A DNA stretch of 17,724 bases from an uncultured Alphaproteobacteria bacterium. Lineage in GTDB: Bacteria > Pseudomonadota > Alphaproteobacteria > RF32 > CAG-239. Position 1 is the stretch's first letter. Each line of letters begins with the position of its first letter. The stretch lies in contig CALXTH010000137.1 in the NCBI GenBank assembly GCA_944391365.1, positions 1-17,724 of the forward strand, in the 5' to 3' direction. Positions 14,826-17,724 of this stretch are shown here, piece after piece. The translations under genes were made by a program, and so were the position numbers. The notes beneath the pieces are model-generated. The model saw only the letters and a list, made by a program, of their open reading frames with translations, searched no databases and was not told where the DNA came from.

Positions 14826-15179
14826 TCAATGATTCAACATTGCTTTTTCCCAAGTTGTCAGACCGATTTTACTCCAGTCGACCGGAATATGCTCAACAAT
14901 CTGCATCTCTGCAATATAACTGTCCTTGATATTTTCCAAAATCGTCTCGACCATAATCACACCGCTGGCCTTACGCAGTTTGTCACGCACCTCGGGATGA
15001 ATATAGTCCAGAGTAATTTTCTCCTAGGAAAAAAAAAAAAAAACAGCTTGATCCCCGCCGTCATAAACAACTTTCGGATGCTCCGGACTATTTTTCTTGG
15101 CCTCAATAAAGATATAAAGCTCACCTTCTTCGCCTTCGGCCACCACAAATTTGTTTTCTTTGGTAAAACTAGCGGCCAT
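14826..15179 (-). pseudogene. Small unknown protein gene interrupted by an in-frame amber codon beside a T15 tract
   Basis: The frame runs exactly 118 codons from ATG at 15179 to TGA at 14826, with one internal TAG at codon 52 (15026-15024). The upstream half (MAASFTKENKFVVAEGEEGE..., VVYDGGDQAV) and downstream half (EKITLDYIHPEVRDKLRKAS...) are in the same frame and both look coding. Between them is a run of 15 T giving Phe residues. The start overlaps the preceding gene's stop (TAG inside ATGGCCGCTAG), so the two are translationally coupled. TAG is therefore used as a real stop in this operon, arguing against recoding. As given, the product would be a 51-residue fragment. Possible explanations are a true pseudogene, a local sequence error, or reinitiation (AGGAG lies at the stop, but no ATG follows closely). 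I do not recognise the family. Confidence 0.65.
15029..15043 (-). repeat. T15 homopolymer in the interrupted gene (A15 on the plus strand)
   Basis: Fifteen T on the coding strand, read as the end of a Val codon, four Phe and the first base of Ser, immediately followed by TAG. Changing its length by one or two bases would not restore the downstream frame without also passing the TAG. Confidence 0.9.
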
Positions 15180-15498
15180 TGGCTTTTTCCATCATTTTCA
15201 TCTTCAAAACATCATTGCTTTTGTTTTGATTTTCCATCCGGCGCAGAGTCTTCATAAACACACTGCATGCCGCCACCGAACCAAAAGTCACCACACCGAG
15301 AGCCCGGGCATTATCGGCAACACCCTCAATAGCCACACCGGCATGCCCGTCATCACCGACAATCTTCCGCGCTTCAAACTTCCCGTTTCCGAAACAAGCC
15401 ACAGCCGCCGCCCCACAGGCATAAGCCACCAGATTGTTTTTCACATGAGCAGCCAGCTTTACATTTTTTGCCTTTTCGGCCAATCTGTTCAAATCCAT
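15169..15498 (-). CDS. Small hypothetical membrane-associated protein
   Basis: 109 residues. The start at 15498 has GGGGAG seven bases upstream. The N-terminal 18 residues are basic (MDLNRLAEKAKNVKLAAH). A hydrophobic, Ala/Cys-rich stretch follows (NNLVAYACGAAAVACF, ~20-36), then a soluble Gly/Ala-rich middle. A second hydrophobic stretch lies at ~68-84 (ALGVVTFGSVAACSVFM), and the tail is a basic, Met/Lys-rich helix. Two membrane passes or a hairpin are possible. The gene ends with TAG and overlaps the next gene by 11 bases. The leader matches that of the 1988-3208 protein (basic, then HVKNN versus KVRDN, then a small-residue hydrophobic stretch). No known family is recognised. Confidence 0.7.
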   Translation of the reverse strand: MDLNRLAEKAKNVKLAAHVKNNLVAYACGAAAVACFGNGKFEARKIVGDDGHAGVAIEGVADNARALGVVTFGSVAACSVFMKTLRRMENQNKSNDVLKMKMMEKANGR

Positions 15499-15640
15499 TG
15501 ATTTTCTCCCCTATTCAACTGTTTTCTTATAAAAACTATACCACATTAGACAAAAACAGTCAAATAAAATATTTTAACGTAATAGCTTTATCATAAAGGA
15601 ATTAAAGATTATTTAACATCGCAATATCCAAGTTAACCAC

Positions 15641-15698
15641 AAAAAAAAAATCCGCCGCAGCCCCCTGACCTGACATTCCGGAGCTCTGCGGCAGATTT
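15641..15698 (-). terminator. Rho-independent terminator of sodB
   Basis: On the minus strand, AAATCTGCCGCAG pairs with CTGCGGCGGATTT (13 pairs, one G-T) across a 25-base loop, followed by a run of T (ten in total). It begins 18 bases after the sodB stop. The strong stem and T tract make this a confident call. Confidence 0.85.
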
Positions 15699-15715
15699 CA
15701 CTTTTTTGACAGAAA

Positions 15716-16288
15716 TTAAAATTTAATTAAATGGGCAATGAAATTCTTCACAAAATCAGCACGCACATTCTGATAATCCAAATAATAAGCATGCTCCCAG
15801 ACATCAACCGTCATCAACGGCTTCAGACCATGAGCAAGCGGGGTATCGGCGTTTGAGGTTTTCATCACCCGCAGCTTCCCCTCATCATCTTCCGCCAGCC
15901 ATGCCCAGCCGGACCCGAACTGCGATGTTGCCGCATTCAAAAACGCCTCACAAAAAGCATCATAAGAACCAAAAGCCGCTTCAATTTTTTTCAGCAAAGC
16001 TCCCTTGGGCGCCTTTCCTCCATCCGGAGACATACAGTGCCAGAAAAAGTTATGATTCCATGCTTGTGCCGCATTATTGAATATCGCCTGATATTTTGGT
16101 TCACCGGCCGTTTCTTTGATGATCTCTTCCAGCGTCAGATCCGCAAACGGCGTTTCCACTATCAGTTTATTCAGATTATCAACATATGCCCGGTGATGTT
16201 TGCCATAATGGAAAGCCATCGTCGTCGCTGAAATATAAGGTTCCAAAGCATCTTCCGCATAAGGCAGAGAGGGAAATTCAATCGCCAT
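15716..16288 (-). CDS. sodB: Superoxide dismutase, Fe-type
   Basis: Converts superoxide to oxygen and hydrogen peroxide in the cytoplasm. The 190-residue length is normal. Metal ligands are His27 (AFHYGKHHRAY), His79 (AQAWNHNFFW), Asp162 and His166 (DVWEHAYYLDYQN). Gln75 in NNAAQAWNH lies where iron enzymes carry their outer-sphere glutamine, and the GSGWAWLA segment has Gly where manganese enzymes have that glutamine; this points to iron, though cambialistic activity cannot be excluded. GGAG sits seven bases upstream of the ATG. It starts 23 bases after fliJ on the same strand, with no clear promoter in the gap, so it may be transcribed with the flagellar genes. A strong terminator follows. 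Confidence 0.96.
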   Translation of the reverse strand: MAIEFPSLPYAEDALEPYISATTMAFHYGKHHRAYVDNLNKLIVETPFADLTLEEIIKETAGEPKYQAIFNNAAQAWNHNFFWHCMSPDGGKAPKGALLKKIEAAFGSYDAFCEAFLNAATSQFGSGWAWLAEDDEGKLRVMKTSNADTPLAHGLKPLMTVDVWEHAYYLDYQNVRADFVKNFIAHLIKF

Positions 16289-16311
16289 ATCACAACTCCT
16301 TTCTAAAAAAA

Positions 16312-16734
16312 TTATTGGTTCTGCTGTTTAATATAATTGTTTGTTCCGATTTCATCAAGCGTTTGTTGCATTTTGTGCGCTTCTTCCTGTTGAGCGCGTT
16401 TTTCACGATTGTCGTCCACAATTTCAAAAGTCTTTTGTTCCTTGAACATCTCCGAGATTTTGTCCTGAATTTCCTCAATCTTCGCCCGCACCATCAGCAA
16501 AGCCTGTTCCAAAGCCTCCCGTCGCTGTTGATAACGCTTAAAATAGGCGCCGAAATCCCCGACTTCCGGATTTTTTTCGGAAAACGCCTTTTCCCGCGCC
16601 AATTCATCCTCCAAGAACTTAATCCCTGCCAGAATTTTTTCTTCCGTATCCAACTGCTCGTTTAACAACTTGCGCTGCTCATCAATATTAAACTTCTGCA
16701 CCCTGACCAGCGTTTTTAAGGAACTCTTCGCCAT
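16312..16734 (-). CDS. fliJ: Flagellar export protein FliJ
   Basis: Central stalk and chaperone component of the flagellar type III export ATPase complex, which inserts in the FliI hexamer much like the gamma subunit of F-type ATPase. The 140 residues are almost entirely helical and charged, with Leu-rich heptads predicting a two-helix coiled coil broken near ENPEVGDFGAYF (~53-65). The N-terminus (KSSLKTLVRVQKFNIDEQRKLL) is typical of alphaproteobacterial FliJ. Sequence conservation in this family is low, so the assignment rests partly on position: it begins 17 bases after the fliI stop, with GGGAGG upstream. sodB follows 23 bases later. Confidence 0.85.
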   Translation of the reverse strand: MAKSSLKTLVRVQKFNIDEQRKLLNEQLDTEEKILAGIKFLEDELAREKAFSEKNPEVGDFGAYFKRYQQRREALEQALLMVRAKIEEIQDKISEMFKEQKTFEIVDDNREKRAQQEEAHKMQQTLDEIGTNNYIKQQNQ

Positions 16735-16751
16735 TTATCAGCCTGCCTCCC

Positions 16752-17724
16752 TTACGGCTGAAAAGGAGTCGCCAGAATTTCAGCCAGTTGCTGATACCCC
16801 TCGGCCAGAGTCACTTTTTCGTTTTTCTTCTGACTCAGAAATTCCTCTATCTTCGGATAATAGAAAATCGCCTCATCCACCTCCGGGTTTGACCCTTTTT
16901 TATAAGCACCGAGCCGAATAAGCTCAGCCATATCTTCATAAGCGGCAATATACTTGCGGGCCTTGGCGACTAAGGCATATTCCTCAGGCGTATCACAATC
17001 CGGCATCGTACGGGAAATTGAACGCAGAATATTAATCGCCGGATATCTGTTCCGCTCGGCAATTGCCCGATCAAGCACAATATGCCCGTCCAAAATACCA
17101 CGCACCGCATCAGCCACCGGCTCATTATGATCATCTCCGTCGACCAAAACCGTAAACAACCCGGTAATTGTCCCCGTTCCGGCACCGGGACCGGCCCGCT
17201 CCAACAATCGCGGCAACTCGGCAAACACACTCGGCGTATATCCCTTTGAGGCCGGAGGCTCACCGACACTCAGCGAAATCTCGCGTTGCGCCATGGCAAA
17301 ACGGGTGATCGAATCCATCATACACAAAACATTTTTGTTCTGATCCCGAAAATATTCCGCCACGGCCATAGTTGTATACGCGGCCCGCCGACGCATTAAC
17401 GGACTTTCATCCGAAGTTGCCAGCACCAGAACCGACTTGGCCAACCCTTCGGAACCAAGCACATCCTCGACAAACTCCTTTGCTTCGCGCCCGCGTTCAC
17501 CCACCAGACCAATAACCGCAATATCCGAGTCGGTATTTTTAGCCATCATTGACACCAGGGTTGATTTTCCCACACCCGAACCGGCAAAAATGCCCATACG
17601 CTGCCCTTTGCACACGGTCAGAAATGTATTCACCGCCCGCACGCCAAGGTCAACCTTTCCCTTCACCCGGTCACGAAACTGCGCCGGTGGCGGCGAATTT
17701 TTAATCAGATACGGCCGGCTGCCC
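16752..17724 (-). CDS. fliI: Flagellum-specific ATPase FliI (partial, N-terminus beyond right edge)
   Basis: ATPase of the flagellar type III export gate. About 323 C-terminal residues are present of a usual ~440; the N-terminal domain lies outside the window. The frame is open to the edge (SRPYLIKNSPPPAQFRDRV, then KGKVDLGVRAVNTF), so the GTG at 17666 is internal. Walker A is FAGSGVGKST. The catalytic Glu region is GLVGERGREAKEF. Walker B is VLCMMDSITRFAMAQREI. The SKGYTPSVFAELPRLLERAGPG stretch and DGDDHNEPVADAVRGILDGHIVLDR are diagnostic of FliI/YscN-type ATPases. The FliJ-like gene behind it, and the absence of injectisome genes, favour flagellar FliI over a virulence secretion ATPase. 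It is the first gene of the fliI-fliJ-sodB run. Confidence 0.96.
   Translation of the reverse strand, partial: GSRPYLIKNSPPPAQFRDRVKGKVDLGVRAVNTFLTVCKGQRMGIFAGSGVGKSTLVSMMAKNTDSDIAVIGLVGERGREAKEFVEDVLGSEGLAKSVLVLATSDESPLMRRRAAYTTMAVAEYFRDQNKNVLCMMDSITRFAMAQREISLSVGEPPASKGYTPSVFAELPRLLERAGPGAGTGTITGLFTVLVDGDDHNEPVADAVRGILDGHIVLDRAIAERNRYPAINILRSISRTMPDCDTPEEYALVAKARKYIAAYEDMAELIRLGAYKKGSNPEVDEAIFYYPKIEEFLSQKKNEKVTLAEGYQQLAEILATPFQP

Noticed and set aside
14826..15179. Amber codon reassigned to an amino acid
   Set aside because: The directly overlapping upstream gene ends with TAG, and no suppressor tRNA is visible in the window.
14322..15257. Plus-strand ORF of 311 codons, the longest candidate opposite the interrupted gene
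   Set aside because: It spans three minus-strand genes, a terminator and AT-rich spacer, has no family motif, and has low-complexity composition. The minus-strand operon signals (overlapping start/stop, ribosome sites, terminator) are stronger.

Overview
The window reads as chromosomal DNA from a flagellated alphaproteobacterium, probably from an uncultured gut-type lineage. The supporting signs are an alphaproteobacterial-style LolC/E permease, FliI-FliJ, LexA, iron superoxide dismutase, a divergent polysaccharide deacetylase and YqgE. It also carries a secreted Cys-rich repeat protein of a kind I associate with uncultured gut lineages. The taxon is an inference; there is no rRNA or other decisive marker here.

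Layout. Positions 1-1115 (minus) hold most of a lipoprotein-release permease gene that runs off the left edge. Positions 1258-3208 (minus) hold lexA, with a visible promoter and operator, preceded by a large unrecognised protein gene. Positions 3390-6143 (plus) hold a two-gene unit: class II lysyl-tRNA synthetase and a membrane-anchored divergent polysaccharide deacetylase, closed by a hairpin. Positions 6175-7032 (minus) encode a secreted Cys-rich repeat protein with its own promoter. Positions 7094-7531 are a gene-free cluster of palindromic repeats, one of which forms the 3' end of the next gene. Positions 7532-10231 (minus) encode a large DsbD/ScsB-like thiol:disulfide reductase, divergent from a yqgE/algH-family gene (plus, to 10894). 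A 56-residue membrane protein (minus) and tRNA-Glu(CUC) (plus) follow.

The stretch from 11384 to about 14610 is visibly more AT-rich. It looks like accessory DNA beside the tRNA: a NUDIX hydrolase with a Firmicutes-like sequence, a GNAT acetyltransferase, and a polysaccharide pyruvyl transferase-family gene on the opposite strand. Positions 14826-15498 (minus) hold two overlapping small unknown genes, the second interrupted by an in-frame amber codon next to a T15 tract. The right end is flagellar: sodB lies directly behind fliJ and the partial fliI, all on the minus strand.

Functionally this is mostly envelope and housekeeping work: lipoprotein sorting, periplasmic redox, cell-wall or surface carbohydrate chemistry, oxidative-stress defence, SOS control and flagellar export. 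I see no phage, CRISPR array, insertion sequence or coherent new defence system. The most unusual features are two very long homopolymers (A17 in lolC, T15 in an unknown gene) that keep the reading frame on both sides, a perfect 21-bp inverted repeat that includes the tRNA-Glu 3' end, and the repeat-derived end of the dsbD-like gene.
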